Positions 38,588-52,124 are shown, numbered from the stretch's first letter. The stretch is DNA of 64,000 bases from Merluccius polli (GCA_030340625.1 JAOPHQ010001993.1:1-64000), one strand, 5' to 3'. Made by a program: numbers and translations. The notes: a model not told the origin generated them from the letters alone.

Positions 38588-38756
38588 TATTCAAAGTTTA
38601 TTAATATTGAAATATTCAAATCGCACCAAATTCAACACTGCACGTCCTTGGGTCCCCAGCAAAACACCCACCATGTGTGAAGTAGATCGGATGAACGGTT
38701 CTCGAGAGATGCGAAGGACATACATACAGACAGAGATTTCCTTGCTTTATAGTTAG
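38588..38756 (-). repeat. Unclassified interspersed repeat of a common teleost type
   Basis: On the minus strand this reads GAGAACCGTTCATCCGATCT, followed by CTTCACACATGG and, further on, GGGACCCAAGG, preceded by a CTGTCTGTATGTATG stretch. I remember this arrangement as a highly repeated sequence in many fish genomes, but cannot assign its transposon class. Boundaries are approximate. Confidence 0.5.
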
Positions 38757-38760
38757 ATTA

Positions 38761-40870
38761 TAATACACTCAATTGATAGTGGAACTTTGACTTGGTGAAA
38801 AGTGTGCATCTGCTATAGGAAAGGTTCCTACAAATTGATTAATCAGTTTTCAAGCACAAGTAGGATAAATTGTGCAATTTTTTTTTTTTAAAGTGCCAAC
38901 ATTGGATTTCATCATTTGTACAAAAGCTGGGCTCTAAATCTTGTTTTCGCCAATATTCCTGTGTGACAATAGCATATTAAATAGTTGATGAAAGTTTTCA
39001 GCACCAACCACATATTGGATTTGTCTCTTTTGTGGATTACACCAATTACTCAAATACATACACAAGTCTAGAAGAAACAGCATTGGTATTATTGAAATAT
39101 CATTACCGCGGCCCACTTTGAACCTGTAAAAAAAAAAGGAACAACATGAATATCATTGTCTCGGTAACCCGATCAAACCCATCCATTAGAAGAGAAACCA
39201 ACTGAACCAAGTGTGTTTTAATGCATTTTGTCTTCAGACATGAAAGGGCAGGACGCTAGAACAGAAACAATCCAGTCCATCAGAGACTCTCCAGTTGAAA
39301 CATTTGTACAATAGTATACAAAAAAAAGTTTCATGTGTTTGATTAGTTTTTTTTTTTTTTGCTTCTTCTCCCTGGCAGTAGTAGTAGTTTGTAGTTTTGA
39401 GTATGTCAAATACCAATATGACCCATAGAGCACAGACTGCCATGCTCGAATAGATGGCACATTACAATTGTTGTTCCTTTGTTCCAATATGGCTTGACCT
39501 TTTTCTCTTTCTTTTTTCATTGGACTCCTTGTGAGGCAAATCTATCGGTGCGGTCAGCACACTACATCTGTACACGATCGGAGACAATCGATCAGGTGAT
39601 AATTAAATTGTCCTCCACAGCGTGATATGGATTAATAATTGTCCACTAATGCCCCCCCTGACATTTTGGCCATATTGACTCGATACTCTTTGAGGCTGCG
39701 CACCGATAATTATGACGCTTGGCATTCGTTGTTTGGTCCGTAATGAGCGCAATCAGGAGTTGGCCTGACTTTTGTGAGCGATAGCGAATGGATTTCCTTT
39801 CCTACGCTCCCATTACTCACTAGTATGGTTCTCATGGAACACTTATTTTCCAAATAATATGTTGGTATTTCTGGTCTGGTCTGAAAAATGTTGATCTAAT
39901 GCTTCAAATGTTTTTATTATTTGTTCAAATTGCAAGGCCATTATAAGCAGACCTCATTGCCCAGTATCAACCCCCTCGGCCATGGTGGCCAGCGTATTCT
40001 CGACCCAAACAACACAACAAACGCTCTCTCGCCGTACTATAAATACCGGAAAGGTGGCAGCGGGCGTGGTGCCACGTCACGCCGATACCACTTCCTCACC
40101 GCCATCTGTGAGAATTCCTCCTCTGGCATTGTCACCAAAGGTCTTTTTGTGAGAGCCCCCCACAACCACCACCCCCATATCTCTCTTCTCATCTCGTCTC
40201 GTCGGTCGCCATTGGCTGAGTTTAATTAGGTTATTTAACTTGAGCCGCACCTCGACAGTGTTACGGGATGGAAGGCTATGTCACGATAGGCCTGGCCTTC
40301 TTCCACATAGCGCAGGGGTAGATAAAAAGTTGGGGTGGGGGGTGGCGAGGGCTGGGGGGTGGCGAGAAGTGTAGGGGACAAAAGATGATGAATGTCGCGC
40401 GGCGAAAACCGGAATGCAATCTGGCTGCCATGATGCAGAGATGCTCTAATGGCTTCCAGCGAAGAGAGAGAGAGGGGGGGGGGGGGGGGGGTTCTGTCGA
40501 GATGGCAACGTGATAAATGGCGAGGAGGTGGCTCTAAGGACTGTGGGGGCCAGACGGAGAGGAGGCGAGAGAGGAGGAAAGAAAGAAGAATCGTGGAAGG
40601 AGGGCAAGGGAAAAAAACAACAACCGCAAAACAAATAAACCAAACGACAAAAAAAAGGATGACCACAAAATGGAATCCAATTCATCTGGACTCAGTGTGT
40701 CCCCCCCCCACATCACCACCACCATCACCATCACCACCACCTCCCTGACAAATTCAGTGTGGAAGAGAAAGAGAAAGGAAAGGGAAATTGTTTTATTTTT
40801 TTTTCTGGAGCCCACACCACCCACCCCTCCCTTACATGGACACACACAGACACACACACTTACAAACACA

Positions 40871-40901
<31 letters not shown>

Positions 40902-41690
40902 CACACAACAGCCTCACATCACATGCTCCCCAAGTATTTTAGAAATACAAGAAGATTAGTATTTTACGTGCACCATCCACCATTGTGTGTCTACACTTCA
41001 CGCATGGTTGTTGCTATATTTTCAATAGTGTCAAATTCATGGCCATTGTCGAAGAAGGAAGTCAAACGGACAGCGGGAAATTCTTAGAGAAAAGCAATTT
41101 CGACCATGTTTGGACCTCACGTGACACCATGGACCACTGTGGCGGTCAAGTTAGTTGCACTTTTTTTTCCCTCTAGAAAACAGCAATATTGTTTCAGACA
41201 GCAGCCCAATCAAAGTCAGTTTGTACGTTGATACATCTTATAGAATAGACTGCTAGAACTCAGATTAGTACGACTCCGAAAAATGACTTACTGCGGTTGC
41301 TTCCTCAAGCTGCCACGCACAATTTTTTAAATCCATCTTCATTTGAATGCCATTTTAATGACACAGTTTCTTGCAACACATTCTGGAATTAAACACTGGT
41401 TAACAAGCTGTCTTAGCTGTTCAATTTAAATCATAACACAGAAAAATATTCTGAATATAAAGAAAATGAGCTGACTACGTTCAGTTGCTGTGCCAAGCGC
41501 ACTAGATTTACTGGAATATTCATGAGGCTTACGAAACAGTACTGCTGAGTCAATGTGTCAATGGGTATTTAACCTTTAATCTGAGAGGGGAAGTCGGTCC
41601 CTACAGAGCTGCCTTCTGAAAGAACTTCCAAGTAGCCAATTAGCTTTTCTCTTTTTTTTGACTGTCTCATGCAGTCTCTTCTCATATAGC

Positions 41691-41724
<34 letters not shown>

Positions 41725-42065
41725 CTCTCTCGCTCTCTCTCTCTCCCTGCCTCTTGCTTTCACTGACTTTCCCTAATATCCCCTCAGTACCTCCCTCTGG
41801 AACAGCCAGAGAAGCTCAAAGCTTGATGTGTTTAGTTTTCAAGAAAAAATCTGCATAGAAACAAATACTGTTTGAACACGTGGAAGCCAAACACAGGTGA
41901 ACACACACAGATGCTTGCTGAGCAGTATGTATCGATGTGATCTAACGTTAACAATAACTGTGAGCCAAGCACTCTGTTGCTGGAGCAAGACAACCGACAC
42001 CAGTAAAAACAACTCTATTAAACCATGTTGTGCTTTACTGGTGATTTTTAACGTAGCACATGCCA
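38761..42065. other. Intronic non-coding stretch
   Basis: It contains poly(G) of 18 at 40474-40491, a CA cluster at about 40842-40900, (CT)n about 41695-41720, and poly(A)/(T) runs near 38879, 39129 and 39348. 39540-39760 is unique with several ATTA/TAAT homeodomain-like cores and could be a conserved element. No coding exon is recognised. Confidence 0.5.
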
Positions 42066-42484
42066 TTAAAGCTAGGGTAGGCAACTTCGGAGAAACCAGC
42101 CAGAGTAAGCTAGATTTTGAAAGTATCCAACCGACAAATCCCACCCCTCCATTCAGGCCTTCCTCCAAAGCCACTCTCCAAAACACATGACTAGCTCGCT
42201 AGCTTTAGCGATAGGTCTGCCTAGCCTTGTGGAAGACTTCATGCAATGAGTGCATGGGCAGAGTGTGCGCAGGTAGGTGGGTAGGAAGGTAGACAGGCAG
42301 GTATGCCAACCAATCATTTCATTTGGGCTGAATGAAATAATTGGACGGTCTTATTACAGGCCTGCGACACCAACAGATTTTATTCTTTTTTTTTTTCAGC
42401 ACATTTGATTTTTTGTCGGGATGTAAAGAGAATTTCAACAAATATGACAAAATATGCTGAAATAAATTGCCTACCCACACTTTA
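42066..42484. mobile_element. TTAA-type MITE with GGGTAGGCAA termini
   Basis: The left end reads TTAAAGCTAGGGTAGGCAAC at 42066. The right end, reversed, reads CTAAAGTGTGGGTAGGCAAT (right boundary about 42484). The subterminal block contains AATCCCACCCCTCCATTCAG and AAAGCCACTCTCC, which I remember from a dispersed fish repeat. TTAA at the left edge suggests a Kolobok- or piggyBac-type target site, but the right edge has TTTA, so it is decayed. No protein is encoded. Confidence 0.65.
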
Positions 42485-44800
42485 GGAGGTTTAAACTTCA
42501 GCACCTTCAATCCAGTCGAAAGTGGGGAATGTGAAAAGCAACATGGACAAATTGGGAGCCCGCCACAAATATTAACGCACAACACTGTCTAGATCCCCGT
42601 CTCTCATTCTGCTTGGTTCTCAGAAACACCCATAAAACACACAGAAGATGCTGGTCTCAAAAGGATCCAAGTGCACTTTGTTTGATTATTCGTAATTATT
42701 TCTCATCAGAGTTTGATGGGTTGTGTCTTTGACTTGATGTTGCCAGGCTTTATCATTGCCCTGCGACCTAATGGTGTTCCCTCCACTCCAATTATTCAGC
42801 ATGAAAGACTTGGCCATACATACTAGATGAGCTATGTGAGCATCAACTTAATATAACATATTGGCTTGAGGTGGTTCATTTAAATAATACGATGACCGTT
42901 ATAATACACTCGTCACGTGTGTTTGTATATGTTAAAACAAGCAGTTATAACAGTGATCAAGGCTTGATTAACCAGGTTTTTGTATGAGGCTGTGGCATGA
43001 GCTAAGAAATGGCACACAGAAATGCATGTTGGCATCCATTCTCGACGCAATGATCGTCTCAAGTGATCAATGATGGATCCACAGTGTTGATGGTATTGAT
43101 TTGCCACACGGTGAGAGGGAGGGTCAATCTTAACTGCATCATTCTAATCCTAAACACCGTTGCAACTTCCGAGGGAATCGATAGATACAACATTATTAGC
43201 AAGCTCCCTCTATTTATGCCGTGATAAAAAAGGTCATTGTCCGAAATGGTCGACCGATAAGTGAACATCCTTGCACAGGCCATTACACTTTACTTTTAGA
43301 ACAACGCTCTGTGATTAAGTATTCTCCTGACTATTTTGTGTAGTTTTCGCTCAGTTTTTTAGAACAGTATTCTACCTAACTGTAGTGTGTCCATATATGT
43401 CAGTCATTGACATTAATTGCATTAATATTATGGTTGTTTTTTCCGTTCTATCTAAGGCACATGACGTGCCACATCAAACATTGTTATTGCAGGTTTCCCT
43501 CAAAAAAAGGGGATTGAATAATAAAAAAATAAATAAACTCAACCCAGAAGTCATGTTTTTTTGTAAATGCATGAAGCGCAGCAACGGGCGCCCAGCCTCC
43601 GGTACGTTGAAACGGCGCCAGCGGTCGTCGGGCTGTGTGAGCTAGCCGGGGCCCCTTTTTGCCAGCGCCTGAGAAAACACAGCGATGGCGAACGTGTCAC
43701 TACTCATGGCCTGACAACTGGCATCCATCGGAAATGACTTGGCACTACTTAGCCATAAAATTAGAGCCTGTTTATTTATACAATGTCGGCTCCTTGGAGC
43801 CATTTGCTTCCATAATCCATCTGGGCTCCTAAGGAAACAAAATATGAGGCAGGCTTTTCCGCTCTGTGGTCGACGGCGGAGACAATTATGTGAAGTTTGT
43901 GCCGGGCGAAAGGGATTGGACAGGCCCACGCGCAGTGCAATTGGCTTTTGAATGGAAGCAGTCATATATGCTTCATGTTTGATTTTTCTTTTCCATCCCT
44001 TCCATCCCCTTTTGATTTCTGCTATAGGTAATGGAAATTCACCGGCTTTTCAGATTGTCATCAATGCATCCTTTGCCATCTTGGTATTTTCCCCTTTCAA
44101 TCTTGCATTCTAAAGCCGAAATTATATAGTGTGGGCGCATTGAAATGCCCCCGCAATCTTGTCTTTTTCGTCAGCGCCTGTGCGTCGCTACATTGACGGC
44201 CGCGTGACACGGCTTGACAATATTTGCTATCACTTTTGCCATTTGTGAAAATCTTTTCAAGTCCCACGAGGCCAGACTGCGATAACCGCTTGGCCATTTT
44301 GTTGCTGCGTGGCCATTTAATAAATCCTTTTCCCCTGCCTTGTGGATAACAGAATGAACAAAATGCTTTATTTCAGTGCTAGTGGCTGCTGTCCCCTATC
44401 GTATCAGATAATTAACTTTTTATTTCTTTGCAAATAGACTGTGGCTGACTACCAAACAGAGGCCGCCACAATTACAATTACTTATCTGTGCGTTTTTTTC
44501 CCCCCTCTCTTTCCAGACATTGGAGGGGGGGGGCAGGGGGGGGGGGGGGAACAAACAAACAAGACAAACAAAATGTTGTGCTTCTAAGCCGATGTCTTCC
44601 TCCAACTGTCAGCTCGGCCACCCAAGTTGGTTATTCATACCCGACTCGGTGAGCAATGAATGAAGGCGGATGCAAATTAAGTCTTGTTGGTGAACGCCAG
44701 GCCTACGTATGATTTTGCATTCAAATTTGACAACCCTGAGCCCAGATGTTTTAAATTCTCTAGCAGGAGGTCTAGTGTTCCCCACCACAGCGAGCAAAAT

Positions 44801-44832
<32 letters not shown>

Positions 44833-44962
44833 CCGTCCCTTCAATCTCTCTTTTTCAGGACGGATGGTCTGACGCCAACTGTGGCACAATTCAATATTTA
44901 TACACTTCCTTCTGTTTGCTTTCCACCATGAAGAGAGAGGGAGAGAGATATAGAGACTAAGG

Positions 44963-44980
44963 GTGTGTGTGTGTGCGTGT

Positions 44981-45011
<31 letters not shown>

Positions 45012-45018
45012 GGGGGGG
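44963..45018. repeat. (GT)n followed by poly(G) of 24
   Basis: A GT run with one GC interruption passes directly into 24 consecutive G (44995-45018). This is the same GT-to-G arrangement as at 25970-26040 and 63618-63664. Confidence 0.9.
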
Positions 45019-47388
45019 CTTTCATGTGTGCACGTGTGTCTGATTTGCTCCAGCAGTGATTCACTTTGCCTCTTTAAAAGCGTTGAGGGCTGTTTTCAAC
45101 AAAGCCATCTGTCTGAGTGGGCTATTTTATTACGTGACACACTGGATCTCTCTACCTCGCTAATGTGACTCACGGGAAATGGCGGCAACTTGGGCGTGTT
45201 CAGGGAAAGAGAGATGCAGAAAGAACGAGAGAGAGAGAGAGAGTTATTTTCCCATTACAAACACCGGAGAATGCAGCCAAAAAGAACAAAACGTTTAAAG
45301 TAAAATCTGCTTGATTTTGATTTGATCCATACATCCATACACAGTCAACAAGAACAATCAGAGATCAGACATCTCTTTGTGTCGCTTCTTGAGACACTAT
45401 GGCTGTTGTCGGTAACAGAACGAAACACGGTTTATATTTCTTTAATAAAACCTTATTTCTTCTACATTGTGATCTGCTTTAAAAGCATCAGCTCCACAAT
45501 TTTTGTGTCAGTCTTGTTTCGCCAATGGTCTCCACTATACTCTACTGCCACTACACCTATCACACACTCTCTCTTCATCGGAAAGTGCATGGTAAGTATA
45601 GCCTGTATTTCCTTCGGGCCGAGGCACATTTAGTGTGTTTTTATATATTCCGTATTTCCTTCACGTTTCACTGAATGCACTGAGTGCAAGAGAGTATTAT
45701 ACTTTTCAGGCTGTTGCCATCGGCTACTTGGTGGCCACACGTATACAATGCCGTAGCCATGACCTCTGACATAGTTGCGCACAGCGTATACACGTACATG
45801 CTCAATACATACACTTTACTACACTGTATATGCAACATATTGCATTACGCACCCACATCAGACATTTAAGAGCAACTAATTCAGCACGTAATACGATGAC
45901 TCACCCCACTTCAACATCAACATAAAAATGCCATTATTGCACATACGCACACATTTGTCTTTCATTATAGTACTATGTTTGTTTTTTTTCAATTGAATTT
46001 GCGAATAGTATCATGGCTGTCGATGGCCTCGGCCTAGAGAACCACTCGCTGGCAGCAGTGGAGCTGCAGTGGAGACATGCGGCACCATATTGATAAAGGA
46101 GCAAAACCCCAGAAGCCCCTCCCATCCGTAACCCCGATGCATTAAAACATCCGGCGTAAATGAATGCACTGTTCCCCCTGATCCAGTAATTATCTTTCAG
46201 GGGCCATATCCCTTTCTCAAGCAATCACTAATTGCAATAAGAATTGCAGCCTCCATCTTGGCCACGGCGGCGGATGAATATGCGACACGAATTAGCACAC
46301 AGTTCTAATTAAGCTCCGGCTTGCTCTTTATTTCTTCGGGCCGGAGCCCCCTTTGTCAGTGTATACAATGTGGAGTTTGTTTTCTTGCCAGCACAAAAGA
46401 CAAGTTTGTTTTTGTTTTTTTATCACCACGTTGCAGATAGTCTGCTTTGTGCTCCATTGAAAATGGTTTACTGTCGCATATATGTCGCATTGTTGCTTAT
46501 TTGTGTGCGAGTGGGTGTGTGGCGGAGTGCGTGCGTGCATGGGTGAACTTGTTGTTGGTGTTTGTCGGCTGCATTACCATAACCTGTGTTTTCTTCCTGA
46601 TGAGGAATCGGTAGCTCCGGAAAATAATAACCCTCATTAATTAATCCGCAGAGAGGCGGGGGGGGGGTCTGAATTCAGACAAAACAACAAGAGAGCTTCA
46701 CTGTCCACACAGCCGCACCTGCAGCTTCCTCACTTCGTGCACCAGTAAACTTTATGGATTCCTACACACAGGGAACTCCTGTACGGTCCAATATTACGAC
46801 ATTGCCTTTACCAGCCTCCGGTATAAAATAAAATAAAAAGGGATTATGGAAAGTCAACACTTATTCTATTTGGTGCATGCTACGATGACTCTGACTCTTT
46901 TATGCTCGGCATTGAAATGGCACTTGCGGTTCATTGGCTTACATCTTCACAGTTCATCAATATCAGAAGTGATACGCAGGTTTAAAAATGGGTTCTAAAA
47001 TGTCAAATGAGGTTAATGGTATCTCTAAAGGGTTTTTCCTGCCAACCGTATGTAGCCAAAACGGCGTTGGGTATTTGTCAGGCTGTCAACCAAAGTGTTA
47101 GGATTAATTATCTCACACCACAACCCCACCTCACCCCGCCAGTCGGAGATTCAGAGAGGAAATGGGCCCTTTCATGCAAATGAAATTGAATGTCAGTCAT
47201 GTTAATTGTGAGGACCGGGGGCCCGCATAGCACTGGTGTCTGCGTTAGAATGGATGTTTCAGAGGGAAACTTGGTGTATTAATGTTTCTGTCCTTCGGTT
47301 TTCTTTGATTCACGGCTCTTGTAAGAGCTCGGCAAATCAAACTTAAGTCTGTGGCAGGGCCCCCGGATGACTTGAAATATGCTACCCT

Positions 47389-47397
<9 letters not shown>

Positions 47398-47459
<62 letters not shown>
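47398..47459. repeat. (CA)n microsatellite, about 31 units
   Basis: An uninterrupted CA run of about 62 bases follows a short CT run. Confidence 0.95.
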
Positions 47460-47460
<1 letters not shown>

Positions 47461-50400
47461 GCATGTATGACACACACACATATACACACACACCACATCA
47501 GTATGAATTATCTTTTGAAGAAGGGTGTTTAAATTATAATTTCTAGCAGTGGGCAAATATCCAACTAAATGCTAATGGATGCAGCTATGCAGTGAAAGTA
47601 CATTCTTTGCACGGAAATATGAAGAAAAGGAAACAGAACAAGATAGCATAACATGGGCCCCTAGAGTTCAGAAACCCACACTATCCACGTTCCTAGACTG
47701 TTCAACAAGAGTTTCCACCACCCTAGCATTGGAACAGCCGCCACTCACCGTCCAATCTGCTCAACCGAAAAACACACACCGAGAAGGAGAGGGAGGCGGT
47801 GGTGGGCTGCGTGCCAAACCCCTCTCAGGTCTCCGGCTAATGTTAACATCACGTTCCCAGGGAGGCAGAGGCAGCTGATTTTCTCAAGCCGGTTAGGGGC
47901 AAAGCTCAGGAGCCGAGGCCCCTTCTGTGCTAGAGGGTCCCTGACATCGCGCCCCCACAATCTGATTCACCGGATTCCCGCGTCGGGATTGTCTGTCTGT
48001 TTGTGTTTTCATCGCCATGCGGTGATATGTTGTGATGAACAAAGAATGTTATGCTAGCAATGATTTGTAGTCATTGGTTTTAAAACTATGTTCCACCTTG
48101 TTCAATGTTTCCAACCACAAGGTTTACTTTAAGATTTAATCTGTAAAAAGAATTGCCAGTAGTCATAAAAGTGTTGTGTATCTGCCATTGTAGAGATGGC
48201 TGTAACTGAACAGCAAAAACAAAGTGATTCTATAGCACATATCCATGTCAAGAAAATTACAAAACCATAGATGGGTAAACAAAAGATTATGTATGCATAT
48301 GTACCATAATTATAAAGGGCACATGGTTGTAAAATGTAGTAGAACATATTCATATTCATTTACTCATACTGTATATATAATTTGAATCTTTTCTCTGTCT
48401 TGTTTTGCCAGAATTGTGTTGCCAGCATATTAATTCAAGCAGTATTTAGCTGGACCACATGAAAGTACATTTATGCTAATTTTAAAGTTACAGGGCTTTT
48501 TTGTTTGATATAGTTGCAAGCTCTTACAATTGAGATCCTCATTTCATTGTAAGTGGAACATTATTCATGAATACGACAGCTAAGACAATATGCAACCCGC
48601 CCCCCCAAAATAAAAAACAACAACAATGTAGCGCCTCATAAACAAATGGCCTAAAGGAAATACACCCCTAATGGCGCATAAGCGAGCAACGTGTCAGTTG
48701 TTTATAGGCGGGAAAACGCAAAATAATCAGCCGTCGTCAACATGAAGCCACAGGCGCAGAGCGTACACACCAACGTGTGTGTGTGTGTGTGTGGGATATC
48801 AGTCGGTGTGTCTGTGAAAACACCATTATCATCATGTCACGCCTCAATCACTCCCCGTTGTGAGCCCGCCCCCTCCACCACTTCCACCCCCCCACCGCTC
48901 GCACCCCCCGCCCCCCACACCCCACCCCTGGTGATCTCCCGTACCTGTCATAGCAGTCTATCACAAGCGCCGTAAGAAGGCACGCAGAGTACATAATGGA
49001 TAGACGACCCCGCAGCGAGCGAGAGACACAGAGAGAGAAAGAGAGAGAAAAAAAAAAACAACAGTCCCCAATGGCATTTCAATTACCCATCAGTCCCCTC
49101 TTGGCAGGGTGCCAATCCGTGCCATTTTCCCCAGCCAAGTCAGTGAGATACGGTCCAAATGCAGATATAATGGCGCTTTTCTGTTCTTTTTCTTTCTTGT
49201 CTTTTCTTTTTCTTTTTTTTTTTTCTTTGTGCCCCGTGTCAGCACTGTTGCACACCTGTCAGCTTTGTGTTGCATTTGTGTGTGTGTGTGCGTGTGTGCG
49301 TGTGTGCATGTACTGTGTGTGCGCGCATTTCTCCGTGTGCATATACTGTGGGGTAAATCGGGTGATTTCCCAGACTCATTTGCCCGTTGGAGGCCCAGCT
49401 GTTCGTCTGTTTATCTGTCCGCCCTTCTGATTGCGGACCACATATCTTATGTCACCTCTCCACAAACCCTGCAGGTTAATCTGTCCCCTACCTCACGCTG
49501 CTGTGCTTCTGGGCAGCGCACTCTGGGATGGGAGGGGGAGAGGGGGGGATCTGTTTCATGCACAGAGGCATGAACAAACTCTCACACGATGGGGATTACA
49601 CAAAGAGAAACACACACACACACACACACACACACTGATGCGTTGGATTTTCCTGTGTGAGTGTGGGCCCCTAATGGCCCCGCTCAAGTGATTGATCAGA
49701 GGAAGATTGTTGCTTCGCCAAAACTCCCGGTGTTAGTTCCATATCCTGCTGAAATAAACCTGACTAACTGTCCCAGAGATTTCACAGCGGGAAAAATAGG
49801 CATCGGTTGTTTTCTGAGTCAGCTGACCGTCCTGGCAGCACGCTTTTTTTCTTTTTTCTCTCTACGATTGAAATGATAGCGGCCTGGATCGTCGCCATAA
49901 CGACGTGATTCAAATGTCCTTAAAGCGCCGTTAGCTCTCCTGAGGGTGAATACATCCTTCTGATGAGCAGCGGGTTCTGTGCCATTTGGATCTCAAGTCA
50001 GTCAGATATATATTAACACACATGCAGGCATTGGTTTCACATTAACACCCGCCCTTTGTCACCTCTCCGCACTGCAACCTTTTGCTCAAATGGATTTCAA
50101 TGGATTTTTTTTGCCTCGTGTGGATGGGTTGCATGGTTTCATTTTGAGCCGACTACATGCCCCTTTACATACACACTGTGTATATCACAGGCCTGTTTGC
50201 GTCTAGAATGGCATGTCAAGGCAGGCGCTCAGTCGAGATTTAGGCGTGCCGAAGTCTGTGGAGTGATAAAACGGCTCTGTGCGCAAACCGTCCTGGCAAA
50301 GTTAATTTACGCCCGGTTGCAGTCTCTGCTCATCAGGTCCCACCTGCCGTCCAAACGCCAGCTGAGCTCCGACAGCAAAGGCTCTCCCATTAGTAGCAGC

Positions 50401-50525
50401 AGCAGCAGCCACACTGAGACATCTCCTACTGCCCTGCATGTGGGCCTCGATAAGAGAACCAATGAGGACCAATTGCACGCGCACAAACTGTGATGGTTAC
50501 CGTTCTCTCTAACTGTTTTGTTGTC

Positions 50526-50527
50526 TT

Positions 50528-50579
<52 letters not shown>

Positions 50580-50594
50580 GCTCTCTCCCCTCAG
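50526..50594 (+). promoter_or_regulatory. (CT)n microsatellite acting as polypyrimidine tract of the Ig1 exon acceptor
   Basis: The (CT)n run from about 50532 to 50573 is followed by CACTCTCGCTCTCTCCCCTCAG, which ends at the exon boundary. A simple repeat therefore supplies the polypyrimidine tract of the first Ig1 exon. Changes in repeat number would change the distance between any upstream branch point and the AG. Confidence 0.75.
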
Positions 50595-50740
50595 CACCGC
50601 CAAAGTTCCTCAGAACCCCCAATGACCAAACGGGCGTGCAAGGGGGCGTGGCCTCCTTCATATGCCAAGCGACAGGAGACCCACGACCCAAGATCGTGTG
50701 GAACAAGAAGGGGAAGAAAGTCAGCAACCAGAGATTTGAG
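50595..50740 (+). CDS. ptprd: ptprd exon encoding N-terminal half of Ig domain 1
   Basis: The exon is 146 nt, between a CCCCTCAG acceptor (AG 50593-50594) and a GTATTAGG donor at 50741. With one base carried from the signal-peptide exon it encodes residues 42-90 and ends in phase 0. The visible pattern is that of a type IIa receptor phosphatase Ig1: PP(K)F at the start, DQTGV, then GGVASFICQATGDP with the B-strand cysteine at residue 65. The core tryptophan is in KIVWNKKGKK (Trp77), and the exon ends NQRFE. Lysines 79, 80, 82 and 83 form the KKGKK cluster known in this family to bind glycosaminoglycan chains of heparan and chondroitin sulphate proteoglycans. The ATGDPRPKIVWNKKG stretch fits PTPRD better than PTPRS or PTPRF as I remember them. 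The protein is an axonal/synaptic cell-surface receptor. Whether this is the ptprda or ptprdb teleost copy cannot be told here. Confidence 0.95.
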
Positions 50741-52124
50741 GTATTAGGTCTATTGTTCTGATGTAAAATGCTCGACAAAACAGCTAGCATGCCTTCCTCC
50801 CCCTGCATGGCTTGTGGCCATGCGCTGCACTCCATGCTGCCGTCCATCCCACCACCCTGGCCCCCTTGCTTGCCTCCCCCCTGCCTCTGCACATTAGCAA
50901 GGCCCTGATGATCATCCTGAGCCAGGCTGTTGTCAAAACGTGCATGTTTTGCTTTCAATGAACCCATGGATAAAAAGTGATCTGCCGGGGCCATGAATAC
51001 GAACATTATAATAAATGAAAGCTGCTCGTAGCCTAAAAGGTATTCACGGCACGCACCGCCGACACCAGCGGCCGCGATCCCAGCGACCGCCCTTTTCACC
51101 GCGATTTGTGGGGGCACGTCACTCGGGGGCAATGAGATAAATGTCCCCACATGATTTAGAGTGAATCTGAGTGATGGTTTGAGAGTAAATGCCATTTATG
51201 TGTGATTTGGATCATTAGAGCTTAGCTTAGCATTTAATCAAATTGACACTGTGACGTCATTAATTGAGCCATCGACACCAAACTTGGCACACATCTTAAG
51301 TGGGATGTCTTGTGTCCACAGTTCCACTGTGAATACCTAAAATGATAATGGAGGGGGAGGGGTTTGACAACAAGTAACAAACTGTGGTGTGATCCGGATA
51401 GCTACATTAGCATCACACCACTGCATTCGCTGGCCTTATACAAAGTGTTGGGGGCAGGAAGATAATTTTTACTCTGCAGCGTGATACAGCTGTCCAACGC
51501 CTGGCTAAAGCTTTGATTTCCGGCTCTGCTGCACGTGTGCGTCGAATGCCCTCAAATGATACATCTTCATATCAAGAACACTGATAAGATGACTATCAAT
51601 TCCTACATTGGACTACAGTCCTATGCGATCTATGTGGGATATCCATACACAGTCCACTACCGCACCTTAACAGAGACTCAACAGCGCTTGGAGACCCCTC
51701 TCGGTGTATCTTTCGCTTGCGTCTCGTGTCCACATAAATCTAATCTTATCAGAGTTTGTTGCGTCCGCTTGGCTCAACACGCAGAATGCTGACACTGGCA
51801 GTATTTCCCGCCTCGCGCCACGCTCCCTCGCAGGGCCTGGCAGATGGCGCCCCTCATGCACACGCATACCTGCGTTTCCGCCTCATCTCACCGCGAGAGC
51901 CTATTCACTGTTAAAAATACGCAAATTCCCTGTTCCTTTTTCTCTCACACATTCACTGTAAGGTTAAGATGTATTTTGTGTTATTTATTTCTTTATTCTT
52001 TCATTACTTGCCACCAGCTTGAATGCCAAACACAGCTTGGCTCATGAAATGTTGTATAAAGTATATTATATAGTTTTCTAAGAGAGTCTGATATATATTG
52101 TCAAATGGAAGGCCTCTGTATGTG

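Larger units (their letters stand above)
42485..50525. other. Intronic non-coding stretch
   Basis: It contains (CA)n about 44800-44831, (GT)n about 44963-44994 merging into poly(G) of 24 at 44995-45018, (CA)n 47398-47459, (GT)n about 48775-48794 and (CA)n about 49611-49635. The blocks 42600-44400, 45680-46640 and 48000-48600 are unique sequence poor in simple repeats. A 107-codon minus-strand frame at 43642-43965 is open but unrecognised. Confidence 0.5.
25954..50594 (+). other. ptprd: 24.6-kb ptprd intron (signal-peptide exon to Ig1 exon)
   Basis: The intron is bounded by GTAAGC and CTCAG and is phase 1. No other open frame inside it both has splice sites and resembles a receptor exon. Its content is microsatellites, poly(C)/(G) runs, transposon relics at 37.1-38.8 and 42.1-42.5 kb, and AT-rich unique sequence. 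The human counterpart gene has introns of far greater length, so this size fits a compact fish genome. Confidence 0.8.

Noticed and set aside
50572..51195. 207-codon open frame on the minus strand
   Set aside because: It is antisense to the Ig1 exon and its intron, with no recognisable domain; a shadow frame.
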